A stretch of DNA of 64,000 nt, taken from assembly GCF_002929745.1 (NCBI RefSeq), contig NZ_PJIQ01000002.1:248001-312000 (forward strand), in the 5' to 3' direction. Below are positions 18,226 through 26,574 of this stretch, piece by piece. This DNA is from Arthrobacter sp. B1805. Lineage in GTDB: Bacteria > Actinomycetota > Actinomycetes > Actinomycetales > Micrococcaceae. The first letter of the stretch is position 1; every line of letters starts with the position of its first letter. The notes below the pieces were generated by a model that was not told the DNA's origin, ran no database searches, and worked only from the letters and a program-made list of their open reading frames with translations. Both the position numbers and the translations under genes were made by a program.

Positions 18226-20274
18226 CTAGGTGGTGCGTCCCTTCCTCGAGAGCACGGCGACGGAGCGGGGAGCCAGCTTGGACTCCTCGCCCGTGAGGGT
18301 GTCGCCGTCGACGCCGGCGATGTCCACCGGTTCGTCGGTGCGGTTGATGAGGAAGACGTAGTCGGCGTCGTCGTCGGTGCGCAGCACCTGCTCGACGGCG
18401 CCGCGGAGGTCGGCGGGAAGCTCGCTCTCGATCCCGGCGCGGGCGGCGAGGTCCGCGAGGACGGGTTCGATGCCTGCCGCGCCGAGGCGCGCACCCACGT
18501 AGGCCGCGCTGCCTGCTCCGGGGTCGGAGGAGACCGTGCGGCGCGTGACGGCGGCGTCGCCGGAGTGCTCACCCGTGGTGTAGCGCGCGAGGACCTCGAC
18601 GCCGTCGGCGCGAGGCAGCACGCGGTCGGCCCAGAGCGTCGCGGTGGTGCCGTTGTCCAGCTGCACGGTCTCGCCGTCGAGCAGGGGTCCGAATTCGTCG
18701 ATGCGCACGCCGAGGAGGTCCGCGAGGGCGCCCGGGTAGCCGCCGAGCCAGATGTGGTCGTTCTCGTCGGTGATGCCACTGAAGTAGCTGGCCACGAGGT
18801 GCCCGCCGCCGGTCACGTAGTCCTCGAGGCGCGCCTTCAGGGCCGCGGGGACGGAGTGCAGGATGGGCGCCACGACGAGCCCGTAGCCGCTGAGGTCTGC
18901 TGCGGAGGGGACGACGTCGGCGCGGATGCCGAGGGCGAGGAACGCGGAGTACCAGTCGAGGGCTTCCTGCTTGTAGCGCAGACGGTCGGACGGGTGGGAG
19001 TCCTGCTCGGAGGCCCACCACGAGTTCCAGTCGAAGAGGATCGCGGCCGGCGCCTTGCTGCGGCGGGATCCGACGACGGCGGAGAGCTCGCCGAGTTCAC
19101 GGCCGAGGTCGACGACGCTGCGGAAGATCGGGCTGTCCTCGCCCGCGTGGGGGACCATCGCGGAGTGGAACTTCTCGGCGCCGGCCTTGGACTGCCGCCA
19201 CTGGAAGAAGCAGACGGCGTCAGCGCCGTGGGCCACGTGCGTGAGGGAGTCGCGGCGCAGTGCGCCGGGCTTCTTCGGTGTGTTGATGGGCTGCCAGTTC
19301 ACGGCGCTCGTGGAGTGCTCCATGAGGAACCAGGGCTTGCCGGCGGCGATGTTGCCGGTCAGGTTCGCGGAGAAGGAGAGCTCGTCGACGGCCTGCGGGC
19401 CGGGCACGAAGTAGTGGTCGTTGGAGACGAAGTCCACCTCGGCGGCCCAGTCGGCGTAGTCCATGCCCTTGGTCTCGCCCATGACCATGAAGTTGGTGGT
19501 GACGGGGATGCCTGGCGTGATGCGGTGCAGAATGTCGCGTTCCTCGCGCAGGTACTGCTTGAGCGCGTCCGAGGAGAACCGCTTGAAGTCGAGCTGCTGC
19601 GTGGGGTTCGGGTGCGAGGCGGTCTGCCGCGGGGGCAGGATCTGCTCGAACCGCGTGTAGCGCTGGGACCAGAAATCGGTGCCCCACGCGTCGTTCAGCG
19701 CGTCGATGCTGCCGTAGCGCTCAGTGAGCCAGGTGCGGAAGGCGCGGGCGGCGTCGTCGGAGTAGTCGTAGATGTTGTGGCAGCCGAGCTCGTTGGAGAC
19801 GTGCCACGCGCAGACCGCGGGGTGGTCCTTGTATCGTTCGGCCATCGCGGTCACGAGGTTCAGCGCGTGCTCGCGGAAGACGGGGCTGGTGGGGCGCCAG
19901 TGCTGGCGCGCGCCCGGCCAGAGGGTGCCGCCGTCGGCCGTCACGGGCAGGATCTCGGGGTGCTCGGTCGCGAGCCACGGTGGCGGGGAAGCGGTGGCGG
20001 TCGCGAGGTCGACGGCGATGCCGTTGGCGTGCAGCAGGTCGATGACCTCGTCCAGCCACGCGAAGTTCCAGGTGTTCCGCTCGGGCTGCAGGCGCGCCCA
20101 GGAGAAGATCGCGAGGGACACCACGTTGACGCCGGCCTCACGCATGAGCCGTACGTCCTCGTCCCACGTCTCGCGCGGCCACTGCTCCGGGTTGTAGTCG
20201 GCGCCGAAGGCCATGCGCTTGCGGTTGGGCTCGGACGGCCAGCGCAGCCAGCGGTGGGTGGTGGGTGTTGACAC
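18226..20274 (-). CDS. GH42 beta-galactosidase
   Basis: 682 residues, normal GH42 length, no signal peptide, so cytoplasmic. N-terminal TIM barrel starts with FGADYNPEQWP, followed by acid/base Glu162 in WHVSNELGCHN and nucleophile Glu319 in WFLMEHSTSAVNW; trimerisation domain about 395-600 and small C-terminal beta domain. Releases galactose from short galactosides imported by the adjacent ABC transporter. It lies 154 bases after the solute-binding protein gene, separated by a strong hairpin, and 44 bases before GH30. Confidence 0.95.
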   Translation of the reverse strand: MSTPTTHRWLRWPSEPNRKRMAFGADYNPEQWPRETWDEDVRLMREAGVNVVSLAIFSWARLQPERNTWNFAWLDEVIDLLHANGIAVDLATATASPPPWLATEHPEILPVTADGGTLWPGARQHWRPTSPVFREHALNLVTAMAERYKDHPAVCAWHVSNELGCHNIYDYSDDAARAFRTWLTERYGSIDALNDAWGTDFWSQRYTRFEQILPPRQTASHPNPTQQLDFKRFSSDALKQYLREERDILHRITPGIPVTTNFMVMGETKGMDYADWAAEVDFVSNDHYFVPGPQAVDELSFSANLTGNIAAGKPWFLMEHSTSAVNWQPINTPKKPGALRRDSLTHVAHGADAVCFFQWRQSKAGAEKFHSAMVPHAGEDSPIFRSVVDLGRELGELSAVVGSRRSKAPAAILFDWNSWWASEQDSHPSDRLRYKQEALDWYSAFLALGIRADVVPSAADLSGYGLVVAPILHSVPAALKARLEDYVTGGGHLVASYFSGITDENDHIWLGGYPGALADLLGVRIDEFGPLLDGETVQLDNGTTATLWADRVLPRADGVEVLARYTTGEHSGDAAVTRRTVSSDPGAGSAAYVGARLGAAGIEPVLADLAARAGIESELPADLRGAVEQVLRTDDDADYVFLINRTDEPVDIAGVDGDTLTGEESKLAPRSVAVLSRKGRTT

Positions 20275-20373
20275 GGTACAGCTCCTAGAGGCGATTCGTG
20301 AGGCGTTCGATGCACGGGTGGTGCTCCCGCTGCGGGTTCGGTGCAGCGGGGTTGTAGCAGATATGGAACGGGC

Positions 20374-20399
20374 CGGGCGGGTGCGCGAGCTCCCGCCCG
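20374..20399 (-). terminator. Intercistronic GC hairpin after the solute-binding-protein gene
   Basis: CGGGCGGG (20374-20381) pairs with CCCGCCCG (20392-20399), 10-base loop, no T-run. It lies 30 bases after the binding-protein stop and before GH42. It may reduce read-through or protect the upstream message. Confidence 0.55.
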
Positions 20400-20428
20400 A
20401 CCCGGGTCTGGTCGAGCTGCTGGGACGT

Positions 20429-21778
20429 CTACTCCGAGACGGTGAAGCCCTGCTCGGAGCCGTACTTGATGCTGGCGTCCTGCCAGCTCTTGAGGCCCTC
20501 GGTCAGCGGGGTGTCGGAGACGTAGGCCTGGCCGGCGGTGTCGTTGAAGATGCTGTTGGCGTACGCCTGGAAGGGCAGGTAGGACCAGCCTTCGGGGACG
20601 TTGCGGGCGGATTCGGCGAAGATCTGGTTGGCCTGCTGGCCGCCGAAGTACTCGAACTCGGCGTTGAGGAACTCTTCCGATTCGAGGGCCGCCGCGGTGG
20701 CGGGGAACGCGCCGCCGTCGATCCTGGTCTGCACGCCGTCGCCCACGTTCGCGTAGTCGAGGAAGGCGTACGCGAGGGCGCCCTTCTCACTCGCGGTCGG
20801 GATGGTCAGAGAGCTGCCGCCGTTCTCGGCACTCGCGGTTCCGCCCTCTTCCCACTGGGGGAGCGGTGCCGCGCGCCACTTGCCGGACGCCGCGGGGACG
20901 CCGGAGGTGAAGTTGCCGGGCATCCAGGCGCCGGTGGCCAGGGTGGCGATGGTGCCGTTGCCGAGGCCCTGGTACCACTCGTCGCTCCAGGAGGTGATGG
21001 GCGAGAGGAGGTCCTCGTCGAGCAGCTGCTGCCAGGTCTCGGCGAACTTGGTGGAACCCTCGTCGGAGAAGTCGATGGTGACGTCGGTGCCGTCCACCTT
21101 GTAGGGCTGGCCGCCTGCCTGCCAGATGAGGCTCGTGGTGAGGCCGGCGTCGCCCGTGTCATTGGCGATGTAGATGCTGGAGTCCGCGGCGTGGAGCGCG
21201 CGGGCTGCCTCGACGTACTCGTCCCACGTGGTGGGGACCTCGACGCCGTGCTTCTCGAACACTTCGGTGTTGTAGTACAGGGCCATGGGCCCGGAGTCCA
21301 TCGGCAGGCCGTAGATGCCCTCGCCCGCCTGGACGGAGCTCCACGGGCCGGGGTTGAACGTGTCGGCGAGGTCGCCAGCGCCGTAGCCGGTGAGGTCCTT
21401 GACGGACTCGGCCAGGGCGAACTGGGGAAGCGCGAAGTACTCGATCTGCGCGACGTCGGGCACGCCCGAGCCGGCCGCGACCGCGTTCTGCAGCGCGGTG
21501 TACTGGTCGTTGCCCGTTCCGGCGTTCACGAGGTCGATGTTCACGTTCGGGTGCTCGGCCTCGAAGTCCTCGACGACCTTCTCGAGGGTGGGCTCCCACG
21601 CCCAGATGGTGAGGTCGCCACCCTCCTCGAGGGCTGCCTGGACGTCGTCCGCGCTGACTTCCTCGGGTGCTGCGCCGCCGGCGTCGTTCCCGCCGCCACC
21701 GCATGCGGTGAGGGTGAGGGCTGCCGCGAGGGCGAGTGCCGAACCGCGCAGCACCGCCGGGGAGATTTTGCTCTTCAT
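20429..21778 (-). CDS. Sugar ABC transporter solute-binding lipoprotein
   Basis: 449 residues, family 1 extracellular solute-binding protein. Start at 21778 follows AAAAGGAACCCC; the in-frame upstream stretch is not signal-like. Lipobox LTLTAC, then Gly-rich linker. Core motifs ADDVQAALEEGGDLTIWAWE, GIYGLPMDSGPMALYYNTEV and LATGAWMPGNF are typical. Presumably binds galacto-oligosaccharides released by GH30. Third gene of the operon, 49 bases after the second permease. Confidence 0.92.
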   Translation of the reverse strand: MKSKISPAVLRGSALALAAALTLTACGGGGNDAGGAAPEEVSADDVQAALEEGGDLTIWAWEPTLEKVVEDFEAEHPNVNIDLVNAGTGNDQYTALQNAVAAGSGVPDVAQIEYFALPQFALAESVKDLTGYGAGDLADTFNPGPWSSVQAGEGIYGLPMDSGPMALYYNTEVFEKHGVEVPTTWDEYVEAARALHAADSSIYIANDTGDAGLTTSLIWQAGGQPYKVDGTDVTIDFSDEGSTKFAETWQQLLDEDLLSPITSWSDEWYQGLGNGTIATLATGAWMPGNFTSGVPAASGKWRAAPLPQWEEGGTASAENGGSSLTIPTASEKGALAYAFLDYANVGDGVQTRIDGGAFPATAAALESEEFLNAEFEYFGGQQANQIFAESARNVPEGWSYLPFQAYANSIFNDTAGQAYVSDTPLTEGLKSWQDASIKYGSEQGFTVSE

Positions 21779-21827
21779 GGGGTTCCTTTTCACTTCATTG
21801 TTTTTCGGAAGGGGTAACGGGAGGGGA

Positions 21828-22766
21828 TTACTCTTTGACGGCGCCGGCGCTGAGGCCGGACTGCCAGTAGCGCTGCAGCAGCAGGAACGCTGCGATGAGC
21901 GGCAGGATGGTGAGAAGCGAACCGGTGATGACGAGGTTGAAGATCGCCTCACCGCCCGCCGTCGACGCCTGCGCGTTCCAGGCGTTCAGGCCCAGGGTCA
22001 GCGGGTACCAGGCCGGGTCCTTGAGCATGATCAGCGGCAGGAAGTAGTTGTTCCACGTGGCGACCATGGTGAACAGCAACACCGTGACGATGCCAGGGCC
22101 CAGCAGTGGCAGGCAGATCTGGAAGAACGTGCGGAACTCGCCGGCGCCGTCCATGCGGGCCGATTCCAGCAGTTCGGTGGGGATGGCCTCGGAGGCGAAC
22201 GTCCACATCAGGTACAGGCCGAACGGCGAGATGAGGGACGGGATGATCACCGACCATGGGGTGTTGGTCAGGCCCATCTCGCTGAACATGAGGAACGTGG
22301 GGACCGCCAGTGCGGTGCCGGGAACGGCCACCGCGCCGATGACGACGGCGAACACGGCCTTCTTGCCAGGGAAGTTGAACTTCGCGAGGGCGTACCCGCC
22401 GAGGACGGCGAGGAACGTCGCTCCGCCGGCGCCCACCACCACGTACAGCACGGTGTTGAGGAACCAGCGGCCGAAGATGCCGTCGTCGTACGTGAGGGTG
22501 TCGCCGATGTTGCCGAACAGGGCGAAGTCGCCGCTGAACCAGAGGCCGAACGAGGTGAAGAGATCTGCCTGGGTCTTCGAGGAGTTGATGAACAGCCAGA
22601 CCAGCGGGATGAGGCTGTAGATGAGGACGATGCCCGTGAGGACGGTCAGCAGGACGCTGCGCCTCGGGTTGTCCACGCCGCGGCGCGTGCTCTTCATGCG
22701 CACGTAGCCGGGCTTCTGCTTCTGGTGGTCCTTGCGGGTGTGGGCGGGTTCGACGGCGACGCTCAT
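21828..22766 (-). CDS. Sugar ABC transporter permease (MalG-type)
   Basis: 312 residues, six hydrophobic helices after a basic N-terminus. The EAA loop that contacts the ATPase is visible as ELLESARMDGAGEFRTFFQI, followed by CLPLLGPGIVTV. Begins 2 bases after the partner permease stop. No ATPase gene in the operon, so a shared MsiK-like ATPase encoded elsewhere is expected, as is usual in actinobacteria. Confidence 0.93.
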   Translation of the reverse strand: MSVAVEPAHTRKDHQKQKPGYVRMKSTRRGVDNPRRSVLLTVLTGIVLIYSLIPLVWLFINSSKTQADLFTSFGLWFSGDFALFGNIGDTLTYDDGIFGRWFLNTVLYVVVGAGGATFLAVLGGYALAKFNFPGKKAVFAVVIGAVAVPGTALAVPTFLMFSEMGLTNTPWSVIIPSLISPFGLYLMWTFASEAIPTELLESARMDGAGEFRTFFQICLPLLGPGIVTVLLFTMVATWNNYFLPLIMLKDPAWYPLTLGLNAWNAQASTAGGEAIFNLVITGSLLTILPLIAAFLLLQRYWQSGLSAGAVKE

Positions 22767-22768
22767 GG

Positions 22769-23707
22769 TCAGCTCTCCTTCCGCATGCCGCGCAGCTGGA
22801 CTGCGTAGGCGATGACCATGGTGATGACGCCCATGATGATGGCCACGGTGGCGGAGTAGTTGTACTGCTGGCCGGAGAAGCTCAGCGAGTAGGCGTAGAG
22901 GTTGGGGGTGAAGTACGTGGAGATGGAGTTCGGCGCGAGGCTCTGCAGGATGGCCGGCTCATTGAAGAGCTGGAAGCTGCCGATCACCGAGAAGATCGCC
23001 GCGACCACGAGGGCTCCGCGGATGGCGGGCAGCTTGATAGCGGTGACGAGGCGGAACTGGCTGGCGCCGTCGATCTCCGCGGCCTCGTACAGGGACTTCG
23101 GGATCACGCGGAGGGCCGAGTAGAAGATCAGCATGTTGTAGCCGATGAACTCCCACGTGACGATGTTGCCGATCGAGGCGAGGATCAGGTCCGGGGAGAG
23201 CGGGTTCGGCAGGTTGATGCCGAGCGCACTGTTGATGTTGCCCACCAGGCCGAACCGCGTTCCGTACATGAAGCCCCACATGAGGCTGGCGACGACGGCG
23301 GGAACCGCGTACGGCAGGAAGATCGAGATCCGGAAGAAGGACTTCCCGTAGAGCCTGCCGCTGTCCAGGGCCAGGGCCACCAGGAGGGCGATCAGCAGCA
23401 TCACGGGCACCTGCACCGCGAGGAACAGCGTCACGCGGAGGAGCGAGGACCAGAACTGGGAGTCCTGCAGCGCCTGGGAGTAGTTGGCGAGGCCCACGAA
23501 GCCGTTGCCGCCCACGAGCTGGTTGCGGAAGAAGCTGAGCCAGATCGAGTAGGCGATGGGTGCGAGGAAGACGACCGCGAAGACCGCCATGAAGGGGCCG
23601 ATGAAGAGCCAGCCGGACCAGGATCGCTTCTGGGTGCGCTTCTGCGCTCGCTTCGCGGGCTTGGGCTGCGTGCCGAGCGCGGCCGGTGGTGGTGACGCCG
23701 TCGTCAT
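22769..23707 (-). CDS. Sugar ABC transporter permease (MalF-type)
   Basis: 312 residues from 23707, chosen because GAAGGAACCACCC precedes the ATG; a longer frame would cross the operator region. Basic KPAKRAQKRTQKRSWSGW N-terminus, six helices, EAA loop SLYEAAEIDGASQFRLVTAI. First gene of the arabinogalactan-type operon, divergent from the LacI regulator and directly downstream of two palindromic operators. Confidence 0.93.
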   Translation of the reverse strand: MTTASPPPAALGTQPKPAKRAQKRTQKRSWSGWLFIGPFMAVFAVVFLAPIAYSIWLSFFRNQLVGGNGFVGLANYSQALQDSQFWSSLLRVTLFLAVQVPVMLLIALLVALALDSGRLYGKSFFRISIFLPYAVPAVVASLMWGFMYGTRFGLVGNINSALGINLPNPLSPDLILASIGNIVTWEFIGYNMLIFYSALRVIPKSLYEAAEIDGASQFRLVTAIKLPAIRGALVVAAIFSVIGSFQLFNEPAILQSLAPNSISTYFTPNLYAYSLSFSGQQYNYSATVAIIMGVITMVIAYAVQLRGMRKES

Positions 23708-23734
23708 GGGTGGTTCCTTCTGACTCTGTCGGTG

Positions 23735-23750
23735 ATGTTTGCGTAAACAT
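23735..23750. promoter_or_regulatory. LacI-family operator 1
   Basis: ATGTTTGCGTAAACAT, a palindrome apart from its central pair, 28 bases upstream of the permease ATG. Near-identical to operator 2, with centres 34 bp apart. Confidence 0.75.
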
Positions 23751-23768
23751 AGCAGGGCTTCGAGTTGG

Positions 23769-23784
23769 ATGTTTGCGCAAACAT
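23769..23784. promoter_or_regulatory. LacI-family operator 2
   Basis: ATGTTTGCGCAAACAT, a perfect 16-bp palindrome with the central CG typical of LacI-family sites, 19 bases upstream of the LacI ATG. With operator 1 it fills the divergent promoter region, so autoregulation plus repression of the transport operon is expected. Confidence 0.8.
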
Positions 23785-23802
23785 TGTTGTTACGATGGTC
23801 AC

Positions 23803-24831
23803 ATGTCCTCCACGCCGCGTCAACACCTCGTCCGAGAGGAACGTCGCGTGTCCATGTCCGACGTCGCCCGCCTGGCCGGCGTCTCGGCGCAGACGGTGTC
23901 CCGGGTGTCCAACGGCAGCCCGGGTGTGGTCGAGTCAACGCGGCAGCAGGTCATTCGCGCGATGGACGAGCTCGGGTACAGGCCCAACAGTGCTGCGCGG
24001 GCGCTGAAGCGGGGGAGCTTCCGGACCATCGGCGTCCTGCTCTTCACGCTCTCCACCACCGGCAACGTCCGCACCTTGGAGGCGATTGCCGCGAGGGCCG
24101 CGGAGGAGGATTACGTCGTCACGCTGATCCCCGTGTCCGCGCCGACGCAGGCCGGTGTGCGGGGAGCGTTCTCGCGGCTGAACGAGCTGGCGGTGGACGC
24201 GATCATCGTGGTGATGGAGGTGCACCTGCTGGATGCCGCGACGGTGCCGCTGCCTCCGGGCGTGCACGCCGTGGTGGTGGACTCGAACGCGAGCGACGGC
24301 TACAGCGTGATCGACACTGACCAGGCCGACGGCGCCCAGAAGGCTGTGGAGCATCTGCTGGACCTCGGGCACGAGACCGTGTGGCACGTGGCCGGGCCGT
24401 CGGAGTCCTTTGCTGCTGAACGGCGCGTCAACGCGTGGCGCGAGACCCTTGCCGCTCGTGGCTCTATCGAGCCGCCGCTGCTTCGCGGCGACTGGTCGGC
24501 GGACTCGGGGTATGTCGCGGGCCTGACACTGGCGGAGTCGGACTGCACCGCGGTGTTCGCGGCGAACGACCAGATGGCGCTGGGGATCCTGCGGGCGTTC
24601 CACGAGAAAGGCGTTCGGGTGCCGCAGGACGTCTCGATCGTCGGGTTCGACGACATCCCGGACAGCACCTCCTTCAGCCCGCCTCTGACGACGGTGCATC
24701 AGGACTTCGCGGAGCTGGGCCGGCGCTGCGTGGACAAGGTGCTGAAGCAGATGCGGGACAACTCGACGGAGCCGGGGCGGGAGCTCGTGCCGACGCGGCT
24801 GGTGGTGCGGGAGAGCACCTCTGCGCGTTGA
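23803..24831 (+). CDS. LacI-family repressor of the arabinogalactan-type operon
   Basis: 342 residues from 23803. HTH: MSDVARLAGVSAQTVSRVSN, hinge NSAARALKRG. The periplasmic-binding-like effector domain shows TDQADGAQKAVEHLLDLGHE, FAANDQMALGILRAFHEKG and VSIVGFDDIP. The ATG at 23803 has no good ribosome site; an internal GTG at 23850 follows GAGAGGAAC and would begin just before the HTH, so the true start may be there. Divergent from and probably repressing the transporter-GH42-GH30 operon, with a galactoside as likely inducer. Confidence 0.93.
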   Translation: MSSTPRQHLVREERRVSMSDVARLAGVSAQTVSRVSNGSPGVVESTRQQVIRAMDELGYRPNSAARALKRGSFRTIGVLLFTLSTTGNVRTLEAIAARAAEEDYVVTLIPVSAPTQAGVRGAFSRLNELAVDAIIVVMEVHLLDAATVPLPPGVHAVVVDSNASDGYSVIDTDQADGAQKAVEHLLDLGHETVWHVAGPSESFAAERRVNAWRETLAARGSIEPPLLRGDWSADSGYVAGLTLAESDCTAVFAANDQMALGILRAFHEKGVRVPQDVSIVGFDDIPDSTSFSPPLTTVHQDFAELGRRCVDKVLKQMRDNSTEPGRELVPTRLVVRESTSAR

Positions 24832-24869
24832 CGGCGCTGCGCCCGAGCTTCGGTAGGTCTATCTGGCGA

Positions 24870-25260
24870 TCACCGCGTACCCTCGGACTCAAGCCGGCAG
24901 GACCTTAGAACCGTCTCGTAATCCGACCCCGCGTCGTACGGGTCGGAAATCTGGAGGTTCACCCACAGGTGCACGGCTTTGGACAGTTTTGGCGGTAAGG
25001 AGAGCTCTTCGGTATGGGAGAGCAGTATCAGCTGAGGGAAGGGCGGAGGCACGCCGGCGCGGCTTGTATCCCAAGGGATCGATGACACAAAAGTGAACTT
25101 GCACAGCGGTCGATCCTGCGCGTGAAGAAGACCAGCAGTTTTCCCGCTACGAACTCTTCGTGGTTCTGCTGGTAGTGCTTGTTCTGGCCCACCCCGCACC
25201 CGTGGAGGCTGTGCACGGCCACCGCTCGCTCGAGGTGAGCTACCCGTGTCGGTGACTCAG
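24870..25260 (-). pseudogene. Frameshifted coding relic of unknown family
   Basis: Two overlapping minus frames both show coding-like codon use and join at about 25105. The upstream frame reads VAHLERAVAVHSLHGCGVGQ ... EEFVAGKLLVFFTRRIDR; the downstream frame continues KFTFVSSIPWDTSRAGVPPP ... KAVHLWVNLQISDPYDAG up to the stop at 24870. A single-base shift would join them into about 120 residues. No start with a ribosome site was found upstream. I do not recognise the family. The rest of the 24832-25422 stretch holds nothing else I can support. Confidence 0.4.
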
Positions 25261-25422
25261 GTGGGTGTGTGCAGGCGGGCCCCTGGTTCCTGCTATCCCC
25301 CTGTGTGCGGGATAAGCAGCGGAGCGTGAGGGAGCTTATGCCGTGCACCTGTGGACAGGAGGCTTGTCCAAGCGGCCCGCAGCTGCCTCATCGACAAGTG
25401 ATGACAGTGCCATGTCGTTGGC

Positions 25423-26574
25423 GTGGGGGACAATCGCTTAGTGAGCCATTCTGACGATTCGATTACCCAAAGAACAATCGACCAAGCGAGTGGGAAGGCC
25501 TTCCGAGATGCTTTCGACCGTGCCAACGGCAAGCCTTTCCGAGATGCCTATGATCGTGTCAGCGGATCAGCAGCTCAACAAGCATTGAAGCAAATCTCGT
25601 TGCCGGTGAGTACGTTGACTGCCGATGTGGCTGCGATGGCGTCGGGGCGCTCGGCTGTTGAGTCGCTTATGCGGTCGATTGGTTCGTTGCCGGTGAGTAC
25701 GTTGACTGCCGATGTGGCTGCGATGGCGTCGGGGCGCTCGGCTGTTGAGTCGCTTATGCGGTCGATTGGTTCGTTGCCGGTGAGTACGTTGACTGCCGAT
25801 GTGGCTGCGATGGCGTCGGGGCGCTCGGCTGTTGAGTCGCTTATGCGGTCGATTGGTTCGTTGCCGGTGAGTACGTTGACTGCCGATGTGGCTGCGATGG
25901 CGTCGGGGCGCTCGGCTGTTGAGTCGCTTATGCGGTCAGTCGGGTCCCTACCGGCGAACACGGCATTCGGAGACTCGCGACAGGCTCCGCTACGCCAACC
26001 AGTCCCTAAAAAGCTAAGCGAGCGAGTCCCACCCCACTCCCTGAGAGATGCAGCGGATGTACTTAGCGACACCGCTAAGAGCGGCGAACTCCATGACGTG
26101 GTGGCAGAAGCAATCGAAAGCCAGTGGCCTGGGGGTATCTTTCGAGATTTTGAAGGACCCCGATTCGATGCCCTAGTCGAGTCCATCCGAAAGGATGAGG
26201 ATCGGGTTGGAATCACTGAGCTAGAGCGGCAGTTCGAACGTTTGGGGCAAAGCGAGGAACTGCTTCAATATGCCGCGACGGAACTCAGGCTGACAGTCCC
26301 GTTCGACCACGATCCTCATGTTCGTGCTGCGCTCCAGTTCGTCGTGACAGTCGTGTACTCAATCGTCATGGTCTACTTGCTGGTCTACCTCCCCGTAGCA
26401 GCTGCCATCGGCACCGTCACAGGAACGACGCCTTCGGCCCTGAAGGTTTGGAAGTACACCGGAACGGCGTACGACAAGCTCTACGACAAAAAGCACTACC
26501 ACCCGGAAAAGGGCCTGGACTCGTCGACACAGTCGAAAGGCCGTCGTTCGAGGGGTGACAAAGGTGTCTGGTGA
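25423..26574 (+). CDS. Tandem-repeat protein with C-terminal membrane segment, unknown function
   Basis: 383 residues (GTG 25423; a second GTG at 25441 is equally possible). Residues 20-57 hold three degenerate 12-residue units (GKAFRDAFDR, GKPFRDAYDR, GSAAQQALKQ). Residues 59-174 are four 29-residue units LPVSTLTADVAAMASGRSAV + ESLMRSIGS, identical even at the DNA level apart from the last unit's end. A helical acidic/basic region (about 200-300) follows, then one long hydrophobic stretch (about 303-331) and a basic tail rich in Lys/His/Arg. No signal peptide. Codon use is less GC-biased than in flanking housekeeping genes. It belongs to the accessory island; family not recognised. Confidence 0.75.
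   Translation: MGDNRLVSHSDDSITQRTIDQASGKAFRDAFDRANGKPFRDAYDRVSGSAAQQALKQISLPVSTLTADVAAMASGRSAVESLMRSIGSLPVSTLTADVAAMASGRSAVESLMRSIGSLPVSTLTADVAAMASGRSAVESLMRSIGSLPVSTLTADVAAMASGRSAVESLMRSVGSLPANTAFGDSRQAPLRQPVPKKLSERVPPHSLRDAADVLSDTAKSGELHDVVAEAIESQWPGGIFRDFEGPRFDALVESIRKDEDRVGITELERQFERLGQSEELLQYAATELRLTVPFDHDPHVRAALQFVVTVVYSIVMVYLLVYLPVAAAIGTVTGTTPSALKVWKYTGTAYDKLYDKKHYHPEKGLDSSTQSKGRRSRGDKGVW
25597..25937 (+). repeat. Four tandem 87-bp direct repeats inside a coding frame
   Basis: Units start at 25597, 25684, 25771 and 25858; the first three are identical over 87 bp and the fourth is identical to base 25937. Period divisible by 3, so the frame is kept at any copy number. Absence of synonymous differences points to recent expansion or ongoing homogenisation. 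Confidence 0.95.

Noticed and set aside
23686..23802. N-terminal extension of the LacI regulator
   Set aside because: It would translate both operator palindromes; the protein family begins close to the HTH.
25597..25937. Tandem repeats considered as CRISPR or satellite
   Set aside because: No unique spacers; 87-bp period keeps the reading frame and the units translate as part of one protein.
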